64,000 nucleotides of DNA from Fomes fomentarius (GCA_022606135.1 JABYQN010000001.1:620001-684000); one strand, 5' to 3'; counted from the first letter of the stretch, positions 48,304 through 59,565 are shown. Numbers and translations: made by a program. Notes: a model not told the origin generated them from the sequence alone.

Positions 48304-49645
48304 ATGTCCCGACCCCAAGATGACCGGAATCAGGAGGCGACCGTCTACCTTGTAAGTTCTTATTCTTTGCATTGACTAGCTGCGCCTTGTAAACACTGAC
48401 TCTTCCCAGGGTAACTTGGACGAGCGGTGTTCGGATGCGCTCATATGGGAGTTGATGTTACAGGCTGGACCAGTCGGTGCGTACTGTTCTCCTCTGCTTC
48501 CCGACATGGCGGACTCAACTATACGAAACTTGCACATAGTAAATGTGCACCTACCGAAGGATCGTATTTCTATGGCGCACCAGGGCTATGGTTTCTGTGA
48601 GTTCTTGACCGAGGAGGATGCAGAATATGCCTGCAAGATTATGAACCAGATCAAACTATGGGGAAAACCCATTAGGGTGAACAAGGTGCGTCTGTAGATA
48701 TCATCTCCGTCAATGCGAGCTCATCCTCATTTCCTCGTCTCGTTCGACTGTCTTACTGTTAATCTCGCTCATATGGCCATTTCTCCGGAGACTATAGGCG
48801 TCATCTGACAAGAAGCAACTTGACGTGGGCGCGAACTTATTCATCGGAAACCTTGACGAAAATGTGGACGAACGTTTGCTGTACGATACCTTCAGCGCTT
48901 TCGGCATGATGGCCACTACTGCCAAGGTACGTCCTATATCCGTCCTTTGCCTGCCCTGTTCGCCATGTTGCCTCCCTCCCTTCTATTCTCGTAATGCTCA
49001 ACTCCTCAATGTCCCTGGTATATCTAGATTGCGCGAGACCCGCAGTCGGGAAAATCAAAAGGTTACGGTTTCGTGTCATACACCGACTTCGAGTCCTCGG
49101 ACGCGGCAATCGAATCCATGAACGGCCAATTCCTTATGAACAAGGCCATTGCCGTCCAGTACGCCTTCAAAAAAGATGGTAAAGGCGAACGGCATGGCAC
49201 TCCTGCAGAGCGGCTCCTCGCCGCCCAAGCCAGGAAGAACAACGCGCTCCCTGTCGCGGCGCGTCCGCCACCAGCGCCGATGGGAGCATTCGGGGCGCGT
49301 CCACCCATGCCTGGCTTCCAAGGACCGTACCAAGGGCAGTTCGCCGGCGCACTCGCTGCCGCACCACCTCCGCCACCCGCCGGATTCACCCCTCAACAAA
49401 CAATTGTCCCTCAGGCGATCGGGATACCACCCATGCCGCCACCGCATATGCAGGGTATGCCTCCACAAGGCATGCCCATGGGCATGCCGCCGCCCCCACC
49501 CCCCGGCGTTCCGGTCTTCAATCCACAAGTAGGCTTCGCTCCCCCGCCACCACCACCTGGATACGTACCACAGGGAATGCCGGGTATGATGCCTCCTTCA
49601 ATGATGCCGCCCCCTCCTCCACAATACATGCCTCAACAGATGTGA
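48304..49645 (+). CDS. Splicing factor 3B subunit 4 (SF3B4/Hsh49-like)
   Basis: Exons 48304-48351, 48410-48476, 48540-48685, 48798-48926 and 49028-49645 give 335 aa. The protein is part of the U2 snRNP SF3b complex that contacts pre-mRNA near the branch point. Two RRM domains are visible. RRM1: [38 protein letters not shown]2: [38 protein letters not shown]. They are followed by the conserved [21 protein letters not shown] linker and a long Pro/Met/Gly-rich tail, the same architecture as human SF3B4. All four introns are in phase and 58-112 bp. The third (112 bp) is the longest. Confidence 0.95.
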
Positions 49646-51816
49646 AGAGGTCTCTGTATTCTCGGCCGGCGGTTCGCTCGTTTCAGCAGGTATGACAATT
49701 TGACGGTCAGTCTGGCAGACGGCGTGTATCTGATGACGGTATACGGGTCGGACGGACTTTGTACGTTTCTTAATCTCGATCGCCCGATGACGTTGTAGGG
49801 TCACTGTTCCAAGTGTTGCGTTGTAATGACCATCGGTTGTCGCTCTCTAGGCTGCTGGCCGACGTGGGTCGCGCGCGTGTGGTCTTCGGCACAGGCTGCG
49901 CATCTGGCTTCGCGAGCGTTCATCCGGCGAAGAGAAGACGTTCAGTATTGCAAGTTGTCATTCCGACAAGCTCGCGGCTGCAGTTTCTCACGCACAACGA
50001 CGTGCGGTCGACAGCGTTGTTGATGAGGTTGGCTTCGGGAGGATTTCTGACGCACGCCTGTCGCAGCGGCTGCATGAAGGTTTGAACGTTGCGAGACGAG
50101 ATGAAGAGCGGGTGCAAAGGATCGTGACCATGGACCACTCAACTACTACTACGCTTGCAATCCGCCACTGTTCGCGAGGCTTAATGAACACACACTCCAC
50201 CTCTCGGTGCCTGGCTCACCGCTTCGTCCACGTGGTCGGTGGGTACTGGGCGGTCGGGGACCCGGTGTCTGCTGCAAGAAGCTTGGATAACGAGCTTTGC
50301 CCGGACGCTATCCGACATACGGAATCGGAACTCTCCAACTACGTCAATGGTTCTTCCTGACACCCGCTGTGACGCCTGCGAATTCGGTGCGCTGATTAGT
50401 AGGCTGATTGCTGCGTATGGATTGGCTGGCGATAACCTCAGTCATAGGTGTTAGTCAACTTGAATCGTGAGGGTTGATGCGACCGCTGCCGTATAATGCA
50501 TACGCCCGTATTAGTGATGTCGCAATTGCAAACAGCTAAGTGCAAAGTTCCTCCAGCTATTGGAATCACTATCAACTTCAGCGCCCTGCGATCTATCCGA
50601 TCCGCGGCTACGAGACTGACATGGAGGCAGCATGTCGTAATACTCAACGCCGTGTTGGACGTGCCAGTGCTTGGTTGTGCGTCCTCTCTGACTATGGTTA
50701 CGCATCCATGACCACATTGCTATGTCTGTTGCACCGTCATGACCCCATGACAGTGGCACGCCTGTGTGTCGACGATAGTCAGGCCTTTGTGGCTGGTATC
50801 TCTCGCTACTATCACCGAGCCCGACGTATCGAGCATGGCTTTGCGGCGTGCGCATTTCAAGCGGGAAGAGGCTGGATCCAACGATACTCGTGCGAGCAGT
50901 CCGAGTACTAGCGGCGAGCATGCTATTCCTGTCCAGTTCGGTTATGTATAGGTCACTAAGTGGTTTTTATGTCCAAACCGCAGCATCCGCAGGCCCCACG
51001 CTTCAAAGCCTCCAGTTTCAAAATCTCAAGCCTCAGGGCCGCAAGCTCGAGCGTCGGGCCTAGGACCGGGCTTAGGGCTTTGCAAACTCTGCTAAATGCA
51101 TGCATGCACAGTTGACGCTGCCGCACTCGCTGCGACTCCGACGAATGCTACGCACCATGCATAGTGAGTGCATGATGCATCGTGGGTGGGACCGTGCGAG
51201 TGGACAGTAGGACGAGTACGTATGTGGTGACGGCACGCCTATACTTGTCTCCCCGTCCAGACCGCGGAATACCATGTAGGGGCGTGTTTGTGCTTGTCTT
51301 CGATTGTGCGAGCCTAGCTCCGGGTTCGGGTTCGGGTTTGGGTTTGGGTTTGGGTTTGACTGTCCCTGATCATGAGCGCGGGCAAGTATAGCAAGGGCAA
51401 GTCCCAGAGTTCGACCTCCGACCCCGGTGGACGCGAAGTCTCTGGATTCTATCGCTAGCGCTATCTTCGAAGGCCTCCAGTCCGCTCTATCATCCTTCCA
51501 GCTCCGACTGACACCAGGCGGGCCCAGTTTTGCTTCGCTGAATGCATCTGACAACGCTGGCATACATGGTGGTTCCATTCCAATCGCACCTCCCCACCGT
51601 TGCACCTGCCATCTATTTACTGATCGACGCCTGGCCATGGCAGCCCCCCTGCCAAGAGCTATCCGTAATCCGTAACCACCATGGCTGCGCCCAACGTCCA
51701 ACGATCCATCGGCGTCCATTCACCATTCACCCTTCACTATTCACCTCCGCCACCAGCCGTCTGCCAGCCACAACTCTAGCAGCACGACGCATCCGCACCA
51801 TGACACCTCCTAACCC
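49646..51816. other. 2.2 kb interval between SF3B4 and the CMD gene
   Basis: No supported gene. Several 60-136 codon frames exist on both strands without motifs. It contains a hexamer run at 51321-51358 (listed separately). Confidence 0.5.
51321..51358. repeat. GGGTTC/GGGTTT hexamer tandem repeat
   Basis: About six copies of a 6-bp unit, first GGGTTC then GGGTTT. It resembles a degenerate telomere-like hexamer but is not the fungal TTAGGG unit, so a simple microsatellite is the safer reading. Confidence 0.8.
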
Positions 51817-53831
51817 TTATCCTTCCTTCTCTATTTCTCCCTCCTTTCCCTTCGCCCCATCTTCAAGTTCCTGGGCCTCGTCCTCATCCTCGTCCCCCGT
51901 GGCATTTTCCCCCTCGTTCTCCTCTAGCTCCAGCTCCAGCTCCACCTCCGGCACGCCCTCCCGCCACACGACGCCCGCCCGCCTCGCGACCTCGAGCGCG
52001 GCGTGGCGCACGGCGCGGATCTCGGCGAGGGGCGCGCCTGCCCGCCGTGCGTTCGCGAGGTGCCACGCGATCTGGCGCGGGGAGTCGACGGCGATGAGCG
52101 CGGTGACCATGAGGTAGATGACCTCGAGGGGGGCGAGGACGGACGTGCCGCCGTAGGTCATGCCGTACCCGACCGTCGTGCAGTACCAGCCTGGCGGGCG
52201 GGGTTGTCGGGGTTGTCGGTAATGGGTCGAGTCGGGTCGGTGTGCGTGTGCGTGTGCGTGTGCGTGTGCGTGTGCGTGTGCAAGACGATCCGACGTGGAA
52301 GTGTATTTTTTCAAGACGATCCGACGTGGAAGTGTAAGGTGTGAGAGGGAGAGTTCCGAGCACCCGGAAGTGCGGATGTGGGATGCATAGGTTCGCGGGA
52401 GTGCATCGGGAGACGCCAATGGTTATGCGAAGAGCGGACGCGAAGGCGCAAGAGAACAGAGATACGACGCAGAGCCGTAGAGCAGCAAGAACGAGAGAGC
52501 GCACGTGAATATCTGCAGAACACGCTGTATGGGGATAACTATACGGACCTAGGTCGGGATACGCAGCGTTCAGGAGCGTCTGCACGTTCTGCGTGCTGTC
52601 GCGGTAGATGTTGCGGAAGAGCTCCTCGCCGCGTCTGTCGCACTCTTCTGGTGTCTTCTTCGTGTCCCTGCATGAGTTGGGAGTGCGTTAGGGTGGGGTT
52701 TGTGGTAGGCAAGGCGTCAGTGGAATTGAAAGGCCGGGAGGTTCAGAGGACGTACCGGAGAGGCTTGGACTCACGTACCGGAGAGGCTTGGACTCGCGTA
52801 GGTGCTCGGGCATGACTTTATGTAAAGCAACGAGGCTGTTTATAGCCTGGAGGAATGATGATGAGTGATGGGCAGTCCACCGTTAGTTATTGTACTCTAT
52901 CTGAGGACTAGACAGGATAGAAAAACATCGGGAAGGGCACAAGGCCATGGCATAATCATCGGTTAATCCTCTCATCACTAAAGGCAGAGCATGAAACTAC
53001 CAATGAAAACGGATGGCCATACAAGAATGGCACGATGCGAGCCTGCTCGAAGCTGGGGGCCTCATCTCTACTCCTGCCCACGAATTCATAGGAAGATATG
53101 TATGACGTGAGAGGCTCTCGGAAATCGACCGTAGTAATTAGTACAAACAATCCGAAGACCAGGAGGATGCGAAAATTGCGTCATAGTTTGGAAAGGTGTG
53201 TAGGCAATAACAATAACTTTTTGTATGAAGCTGTAGATGTCTGGTCTTGGGTATGAAAAAATGTAAGTTGCCCCCGGATCAAACCCGGGCAGCACTACAG
53301 CTGTGCAACCTCGGACACGCCTGAAATGAGGAAACATCATCTTGAAACGACCACCGTCTCGGACATATCGGCCGGTAGCGTGTCGAATACTCGCGTGATG
53401 GAGTAATTGCGCAATACGGCCAAAATAGCAAAACATATACAGCAACGGCATGAAGTGCTCCGAGTACTCACCCTCGGTATCCCACTCAGGAATCCCGACT
53501 GGAGGACAGCTTCACGGATTTTGCGAGCGAGGACAAGCTGCTCGTCGTGGTCGGTCTGTCCTGCTGTCTGTTGAGTCCGGACGAGATCGTCTAGCGCCTG
53601 TTTAAAGACAAGGGGTACAGCTTCGGGGAGGTTGGATGCGCTGAAGGACACAGCTGCGATGACAGGCCAGAGGTGAGTAGGGGTTTGAGGAGAAGCTGGC
53701 GGAAATAGCGACTTGATGCTGGAGAGGAAGTCGGGGGCCCGAGCAAGTGTCAACGCATTAACTCTCGCGATGCGAACGGGGCCATGCAGATTCCTCGAGG
53801 CGAGACTTGCCACGGTTATGAGACTTGCCAT
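51817..53831 (-). CDS. Carboxymuconolactone decarboxylase/AhpD-like protein
   Basis: Minus-strand exons 53472-53831, 52779-52846, 52549-52667 and 51817-52190 join in phase to 306 aa. The CMD-like core is seen in DRRGEELFRNIY, TLLNAAYPDLGWYCTTVGYG, TSVLAPLEVIYLMVTALIA, DSPRQIAWHLANARRAGA and VRHAALEVARRAGVVWREGVPEV. The AhpD CxxC motif is absent, so no peroxidase role is implied. The N-terminal ~125 residues (HLWPVIAAVSFSASNLPEAV, LARKIREAVLQSGFLSGIPR, INSLVALHKVMPEHLRES) form the helical extension usual for fungal members. The C-terminus ends in a ~55-residue acidic tail of Glu/Asp repeats. Function in fungi is not established. Introns are 625, 111 and 358 bp, far longer than elsewhere in the window. 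Confidence 0.82.
52241..52281. repeat. TGTGCG hexamer microsatellite in a CMD intron
   Basis: About seven copies of TGTGCG inside the 358-bp last intron of the CMD-like gene. Confidence 0.9.
52281..52336. repeat. 25-bp direct duplication, period 31
   Basis: CAAGACGATCCGACGTGGAA plus GTGTA occurs at 52281-52305 and again at 52312-52336, separated by TTTTTT. It lies next to the TGTGCG run in the same intron, which suggests replication slippage. Confidence 0.9.
52751..52796. repeat. 23-bp tandem duplication across a splice donor of the CMD gene
   Basis: Two adjacent 23-bp units, identical except for the last base. The unit contains the exon end CTCTCCG and the donor GTACGT, so two copies of the donor exist 23 bp apart. 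Only use of the copy at 52778/52779 keeps the frame to the next exon. Confidence 0.9.
53256..53318 (-). ncRNA. Candidate Pol III unit: tRNA-like hairpin in a CMD intron
   Basis: On the minus strand, box A-like GTGTCCGAGG (53309-53318) is followed 23 nt later by box B-like GGTTTGATCC (53276-53285) and then a T6 run (53256-53261). Between them a 7-bp stem AGGTTGC/GCAACTT (one G-U pair) encloses a T-arm-like hairpin CCCGG/CCGGG. There is no D-arm or anticodon arm, so this is not a normal tRNA. It could be a SINE head, a tRNA remnant or chance. Confidence 0.3.
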
Positions 53832-54190
53832 GGTTATGGATGCCAGTGTGGTTTCGCGGACGGTGGATGGTCAAGGAGAATGATAAGGAACACCCCATGA
53901 GACGACTCAGGTAAACCTTGACTCAGCTGCCGGGAGATACGGAGAATGCATTATTCGGGGACCGGTAGGTGCGTAAGTAGTCGAGGGTTTATGGATTGAT
54001 ATTCTCCATTCGCATCCAGGAGAGGGCAGGGATCGGTTATCCACGTGGAATAGACGCCTTTGCCACCGACGCGTCTGTGCGCCTGACGCGTGATGTCACC
54101 GGTGGGCGGTTGTCATGGGGTCCCGTTCTTGCGTCTGGCTGCCACATTTGGGCCACAGTCAGAACCCCCGCCCTGTCCACTTAATAATAA
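53832..54190. other. Divergent intergenic region
   Basis: Separates the minus-strand CMD gene from the plus-strand gene at 54275. No coding signal. It must hold the CMD promoter, but I see no clear TATA box on that side. Confidence 0.5.
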
Positions 54191-54191
54191 T

Positions 54192-54198
54192 TATAAAT
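54192..54198 (+). promoter_or_regulatory. TATA box of the gene at 54275
   Basis: TATAAAT lies about 80 bp before the ATG, followed by a C-rich leader. Confidence 0.55.
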
Positions 54199-54274
54199 CC
54201 CCACCCCCGAACATTATTCGCACGTCTGCTTTCAATCCAACTCCCACCTTCATCCCTGTTCCCAATCCCCCGAC

Positions 54275-55063
54275 ATGCGTACGTCCCTACCCCGCCTCCC
54301 TGCGAACGAATGTGGCTGAACGTCTTTTCGCATACAGCGCCTAAGAAACGCGTTGCTGAAGACGACGGCGCTGGCCCGACCACTCGTAGCGCCAAGGCGC
54401 CCAAGACGGATTCTTCTTCTCCAAAAGCTGGCCGAGGCGGCCGCGCAAAGAAGGGGCCCAAGGTGCGTCTTGAACGTTCTCGCGTTCGCATTCCGTGTCT
54501 GACGCAGCAACGCACGTCGGACAGGCCAACCTCCCCGGGTCGCAGTTTAAGGCGCGTGCGCTCCCCATCCACGTCAACATCACCCACACCCCGCCTGTGC
54601 TTGCCGACGACGAGAGCGTAAGTGTCGCGTCGACAGACCCAGGCTACATTGGTACCACCACCCTCGTCCCGAGCACGTTCGCGACGGGCTCCTATGGCTG
54701 GAAGGGCAACAAGCGCTTCACCGTGGAGCTCGACAACCCCGACGGCGGCGAAAAGGAGAAGGTTCATGTCATCCTCACGTGCGTATGCTCCCTCACCCTG
54801 TTCTTGTCGGTGTGATTGGCGGATCTTGACGACCATGGGACGCACCCCCTTGCGCTTCCGACTGTTCTAGACTCAACGCAACTGTCATCGGCAGCAAGGA
54901 CGCGAAGGAGGGCGAGGCTGAAGGAGAGGCTGAGGAGAATGCCGATGGAGAACACCCAGAGGGCGAGACCAAGGACGGTGCCGCCGAGGCAGCGGACGCC
55001 CCGAAAGACGCGAATGGTGACGGCAAGGAGGCGCCTATGGAGGATGTCAAGGAGGCAGAGTAG
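54275..55063 (+). CDS. Unrecognised basic/acidic protein
   Basis: Exons 54275-54278, 54338-54462, 54525-54778 and 54871-55063 give 191 aa. The first coding exon is only ATGC; the splice creates MPPKKRVAEDDG. Seen: a basic Lys/Arg/Gly/Ser-rich N-terminus (PPKKR, GRGGRAKKGPK) that could direct the protein to the nucleus; a folded-looking middle (LPGSQFKARALPIHVNITHT, GSYGWKGNKRFTVELDN, KVHVILTLNATVIGSK), probably beta-rich; and a Glu/Asp/Ala-rich C-terminus of about 60 residues. The overall plan resembles histone-binding or nucleolar acidic proteins, but I recognise no family and infer no function. Continuous phase across four exons and a TATA box support a real gene. Confidence 0.72.
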
Positions 55064-55469
55064 ACCTCCTTGTCCCGCCACCACAGGACGGTGACGATTT
55101 ACGACGTAGTTGCTATATCTCATTTACGCCAAGGTGTATACGGTCTCTGGTATACTTTCTCAGAAATCCAGATGTCTATTGGTTTGAATCGGTCGAGCTT
55201 CAAGTTCCAATCAAAACAAAGGACATCGGGTACCTCCAATGTCGATCGTTGTTACATGCCACGCTTTGTGGGCAACTCAAGCCGCAGTTCCAGTCACGTT
55301 CAACTTGAGGTTAAACTTATAAGTACTTGTTGAACGCGTGCCATCACGGTCACAGCTTGCCAATCGCGATCGCGTCCACGCGCGTCTCCTAGTAAGTAGT
55401 CTCTTGGTCTGACCACCAATCATACACAGTCCCATCTTATCTCTGCTCCTCTACCTCCATTCGTCTGGG
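55064..55469. other. Intergenic region before ORC2
   Basis: About 400 bp, the 3' region of the previous gene and the ORC2 promoter. No repeats or coding signal. Confidence 0.5.
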
Positions 55470-56978
55470 ATGCTTTCAGACGACACAGACCTGCCATATG
55501 GCGACGAGGATCAGGATCAGGAGCTGGAAGACTGGCCAACCAGCGAGCCAGTCACACCAAGCACGAGCCAGCGGCACCTCTCGGACTACGACGACGACGA
55601 CGAAGACTACGCCGCACCTGACGAGCCGACGTCTGGGCTGGGTTTCGCAACGCAAACGGCATTTGACGCGTACTTTCTGCAGGCGTCCAAGCCTTCACGC
55701 ACCTCCTCCAACGTCTTCTCCACACTTGTTCCGCCGCTTACGCCAGAAGAATACTCTTCGGTCCTGACCAGGCTACGTGCAAACCCGCGCGAGACGGAGC
55801 GCATCCTCTGGCGGGACTCGGCCGCTCGGAAGGCATGCTTTAGGAGATACAGGACAGAGCTGCGGGAGGGGTTCAACTTGATGATGTATGGGTACGGCTC
55901 GAAACGTGAGTTCTTGAACGCCTTCGCGAAGGACCTGGCGAGAACGGGGGAGAACGTCGTCGTCGCAAACGGCTTCCAGCCCAGCTTCGCCTTCAAAGAC
56001 CTCCTCGCTACAATCGAGCGCATCCCCGGCGTCCTCGACGGCCCCTCGACGTCGAACTTGAACTCAGGAAGTCAAGCTTCCGGCGCGGGCGTGGAGGCGC
56101 AAGCACAGCGGATACACGCGTTCTTCTCCGCACGCGACTCCCCGCACGCCTACCTGATCATCCACAACATCGAAGGGAACGCGTTCCGCGCGCCGAAGAA
56201 CCGCGCAACACTCGCCCTTCTCGCGCTCGCGCCGCACATCCACCTCGTCGCCTCCGCCGACCACATCGCCGCGCCCCAGCGCTGGTCCCTCTCCGAGCTC
56301 TTTGCGCGCAAGCCGGACCCTGTCTCCTCTTCCGCGCCTCGCGCTGATGCATCAACTGGTACTGGTACGCACACGGAGACGAGCACGGGCACGGGCACGG
56401 GCACGGGCACGGTGCCCAGCCGCGGCTTTGCGTGGCTCTGGCACGACCTCACGACGCTCGCGCCGTACGACTTCGAGCTCGCGTTCGCAGACCCGACGTC
56501 GCTCTCGGGTGCCGCTGTCCTGCGCGGTGCGAAGACGCCTGCAGCGTCGGCGGCCGCTATGGGAGGGCAGGGTGCGGGCGCGCTCGTCAGCGAGACGGCG
56601 GCGCGGCACGTTATTGCGAGCGTGACGCAGAGGGCGAAGAAGCTGTTCGTGCTCCTGGGGTCGAAGCAGCTCGAGGTGATGGATGCTAGCGACAAGGATC
56701 AGGACGACAAGGACAAGGATAAGGATAAGGATAAGGACAAGGAGGGCGCGGCTGTCCCGCCCGGGGAAGCGGCGTACGACTACGACAGGCTGTTCGCCGC
56801 GGCGCGGGATGCGTTCGTGGCGACGAACGACACGGCGCTGCGTGCGCTGCTGGGCGAGTTCCGGGACCATGGGCTCGTTGTGAGCGGTGCGGTGCAGGGC
56901 GCGGAGGCGCTGTGGATCCCGATGCGGCGGGATGCGTTGTTGAAGATCGTTGGGGAGTTGAAAGCGGAGGGACATTGA
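55470..56978 (+). CDS. ORC2: Origin recognition complex subunit 2
   Basis: A single exon of 502 aa. ORC2 is a core subunit of the complex that marks replication origins and loads the MCM helicase. Seen: an acidic N-terminus (DEDQDQELEDW, DYDDDDEDY); then the diagnostic start of the ORC2 AAA-like domain, ELREGFNLMMYGYGSKREFL; VVVANGFQPSFAFKDLL; YLIIHNIEGNAFR (Walker B-like); LALLALAPHIHLVASADHI (sensor-like); and the C-terminal winged-helix part ending LWIPMRRDALLKIVGEL. As in other ORC2 proteins there is no intact P-loop. Two low-complexity insertions stand out: a Thr/Gly/Ser run near residue 295-315 and an Asp/Lys run near 410-425. No intron, unusual for a gene this long here. Confidence 0.93.
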   Translation: MLSDDTDLPYGDEDQDQELEDWPTSEPVTPSTSQRHLSDYDDDDEDYAAPDEPTSGLGFATQTAFDAYFLQASKPSRTSSNVFSTLVPPLTPEEYSSVLTRLRANPRETERILWRDSAARKACFRRYRTELREGFNLMMYGYGSKREFLNAFAKDLARTGENVVVANGFQPSFAFKDLLATIERIPGVLDGPSTSNLNSGSQASGAGVEAQAQRIHAFFSARDSPHAYLIIHNIEGNAFRAPKNRATLALLALAPHIHLVASADHIAAPQRWSLSELFARKPDPVSSSAPRADASTGTGTHTETSTGTGTGTGTVPSRGFAWLWHDLTTLAPYDFELAFADPTSLSGAAVLRGAKTPAASAAAMGGQGAGALVSETAARHVIASVTQRAKKLFVLLGSKQLEVMDASDKDQDDKDKDKDKDKDKEGAAVPPGEAAYDYDRLFAAARDAFVATNDTALRALLGEFRDHGLVVSGAVQGAEALWIPMRRDALLKIVGELKAEGH

Positions 56979-57972
56979 TGGTTCCAAGGACAGTGCGTCA
57001 TCCGTTCGCTGTTGTACGTGGGCAGAGGACGTGACCTTTCACTGCATCGGGATATTTTGTTTGCTCACTGTCGAGGCGATCTGTACTGACATATGTATCC
57101 ATAGCCGATGTACACTATACTCTTATAACCGTATGATCTGATCGAACTCTTGTTTATCTAGTGGTTGACTTGTGTTCACCTCTATCCATAGCTTCATCCA
57201 CCTTCACTTGACTCCTGTCGATATTCCAGACCGTGGGTTCCTGCCAGACTCCGGTATACCAACAGATGGTGAGTCCCTGATCAACTTTCTGTGACACTGG
57301 CATGTGCATGCGTGTTTGCGTTATAATTCCTCACCAGAATGTACGAAGAGTAGAAGAGACGTCGGCCGGTGAACCACGTCAGCGCCGTGCGGGACGATCA
57401 CACCAGGTGGCATGGCTCTTCATTGCGGTCCAAGGCATCTTTTGGACTCAACTCTCTCTGTCACGATGATCCACGCGGAACTCGCAGGACAAGAACACAA
57501 TCGGGCGGGGCGCACCGAGCCTGAGGCCTGAGGCCTGAGCGCTCGCAGGTACTTATACCGTCCTTCTCTCGAGCATGCAAGGTGTGGTCAACAACTTGCC
57601 GCATTCTTTGTATCTTGTGGCAATGAGTCCGGTTCGGTTCTCTCAGAACTGTGCGGATCACACGTTCTTCAGCTGTCTCGAGAAGGCGCCGGGTCTTGAC
57701 CCCTGGGCCCATCGTTCAAGACGAGTCAGGTCAGGCAGGCTACGCCAACACTACGGCAGTGGCTTTCTATCTTCCCCTGGCTGGATCTGCATTGCAGTCA
57801 CACACCAGGAGCGAGCCCACGGTACTGGAGATGCGACACTTTCGGAAGTTGCCAGTCAGCGGACATCATCCAGGAGGAAGTAGAGACCTGATTGACTGTG
57901 TGTCAGAGTAGCGTCACAATAACAATTCATGGTCAAATTCGAGTGAATCAGCTACATAACTGCGCTACTAGG
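56979..57972. other. Intergenic region between ORC2 and the DUF6533 gene
   Basis: About 1 kb. A 102-codon plus-strand frame (57575-57883) has a TATA-like word upstream but no recognisable motif or signal peptide, so I do not call it. Confidence 0.45.
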
Positions 57973-59565
57973 CTATGGCTCAGATCTATCTACGAGTGCA
58001 AAGCTTGTGCTCTGGGACTCGTCGGTCTGGATGTCATCGCCATCCACAGCGACTCCTTCGTCAATGACATGCAGAACATTGTCTGTGTCCCACTCCGTGG
58101 TCCGTTGATAAGCGGCTTGTAGGTTCATGAGGCCCCGAGTGACGAGGATGCATACCAGCCTAACGATCCTGGTATATTTATAAGAGTTCAGATGTTAGAT
58201 GTGCACCATGGAATCACGGTGATGCGATAATTGAGACGTAACTTGAACCCTTGAAAAAACCATCTGTCTGGCAGAAACAAGTCAATTAAAATGACTAGGA
58301 TGGATGCCGTGCGATCAGGAAACTCACCGGTAATGCCGACAATGCAAGACGAAGTAAGTTCAATGCTAGGTGGGTGCTATATACGAGAGTTCAGCCTACG
58401 AATCCTCTTTGGCCAACAGTGAACATCACCAAAAGGATATGATTCCTTCAAGTTGTGATGCATATAATTGGGTATGGTCACTAGAACTCCGGAGAAACAG
58501 GTCTGTGCGATGTTGCTCACCATCTCGTAGAAGGACTGTGAATAGGGAAGTGCCACGAACGCGGTACGTGGTCGACCGCGCACGCCAAATGGCCGCAATC
58601 CCAATGAGGTCGGCTAAGATCAAGGAAATCCGTGAAACAACGATGGCTGTCATGAACCGACGTCAGCATGGACGGATCTTGTTCAATACGCGACGGACAT
58701 ACAGCTGTACAATGCTGTCAGCAAAAATAATGACAGTTCAGAAGCGGAGGCTGCTCTTACCGCTGTGCGTTGGTGCCATCATCAATTAGGTAACAATGAC
58801 CATCGTCGAGTAGCGCAGTGATACCCCGTGGGCTGTATGCCTGAATGATCCTTGAGAGCCGTGCTTCATTTAGTCGGGTCAGCTGAATTCTTACATACCG
58901 CATTGATACCAATCGGAACGAGGTGTAGAAGCGAAATGAGAAGGCCGAGGCACTTGGACTTGCTCAGAGCATAGGCCCGAAGTGACATGAATACTGAAAA
59001 TCCTGGCGTCAACAATATGGTAGTAATCGGAACTGATGAGCAATTGCTGCACCTCCTGGAAGAAATAGCTCGACTATGCTCAATCCAATTACGAATTTCT
59101 CCGCCTGAACGCAACTACATCAACTTATACATGTCAGAGGCCCGATTCATAATTTCTTGAGTTGGCTATGACATGCCTCTATATATCGGGGTTAGAGCTA
59201 CCATAGGAAAGCATCATGAGTAGCAGATCCTCACCTGCACAGAATTGTATCCCTTCGGAAGCATACACAAGAAATAGAGGTTGCTGAAGAGGAGAACATA
59301 TTTGATGAAGAAGTACATCCCAGCACCGCCAGACAACGGCCTCCTCCAGAACAGCCGAACCTCATCACCTATGGTTGTGATGTGGTCGTACACGACAATA
59401 GCTGTTGATGGCAATATGTCTGTTCACCTATTATATCCGATATGAATGGTACACTCACTGATGTGCACACTGATACAGTACGTGACCAACGAGCTGTCGA
59501 TTTTGTAGTCAGTTAATCACACTGTCACAGCAGAAGAATCAAGACTGGACATACACGACCGTCAT
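57973..59565 (-). CDS. DUF6533-type multi-spanning membrane protein, partly resolved model
   Basis: Firm minus-strand exons in phase are 59555-59565, 59459-59493, 59235-59401, 59053-59104, 58899-59002 and 58761-58840. The DUF6533 signature is clear: AIVVYDHITTIGDEVRLFWR (first residue set by the splice), then FIKYVLLFSNLYFL. Further membrane segments are FVIGLSIVELFLPG, FSVFMSLRAYALS, CLGLLISLLHLVPIGIN and VVSRISLILADLIGIAAIW. A C-terminal exon (57973-58168) reads LVCILVTRGLMNLQAAYQRT to an acidic tail. The 58170-58760 part has coding (RISLILADL, FTVLLRDG) but I could not fix its splice sites, so the gene may be damaged there. These basidiomycete-expanded proteins have about seven helices and unknown function. 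Confidence 0.6.

Noticed and set aside
51321..51358. Interstitial telomere from GGGTTT-like repeats
   Set aside because: The unit is GGGTTC/GGGTTT, not TTAGGG, and the run is only about 38 bp; a microsatellite is sufficient.
53265..53311. Genuine tRNA gene on the minus strand
   Set aside because: A 7-bp stem and T-arm exist, but D-arm and anticodon arm are missing, so it is listed only as a low-confidence Pol III-like element.
57575..57883. 102-codon plus-strand frame with an upstream TATA-like word
   Set aside because: No motif, no signal peptide and an overlapping frame of similar length; evidence too thin.
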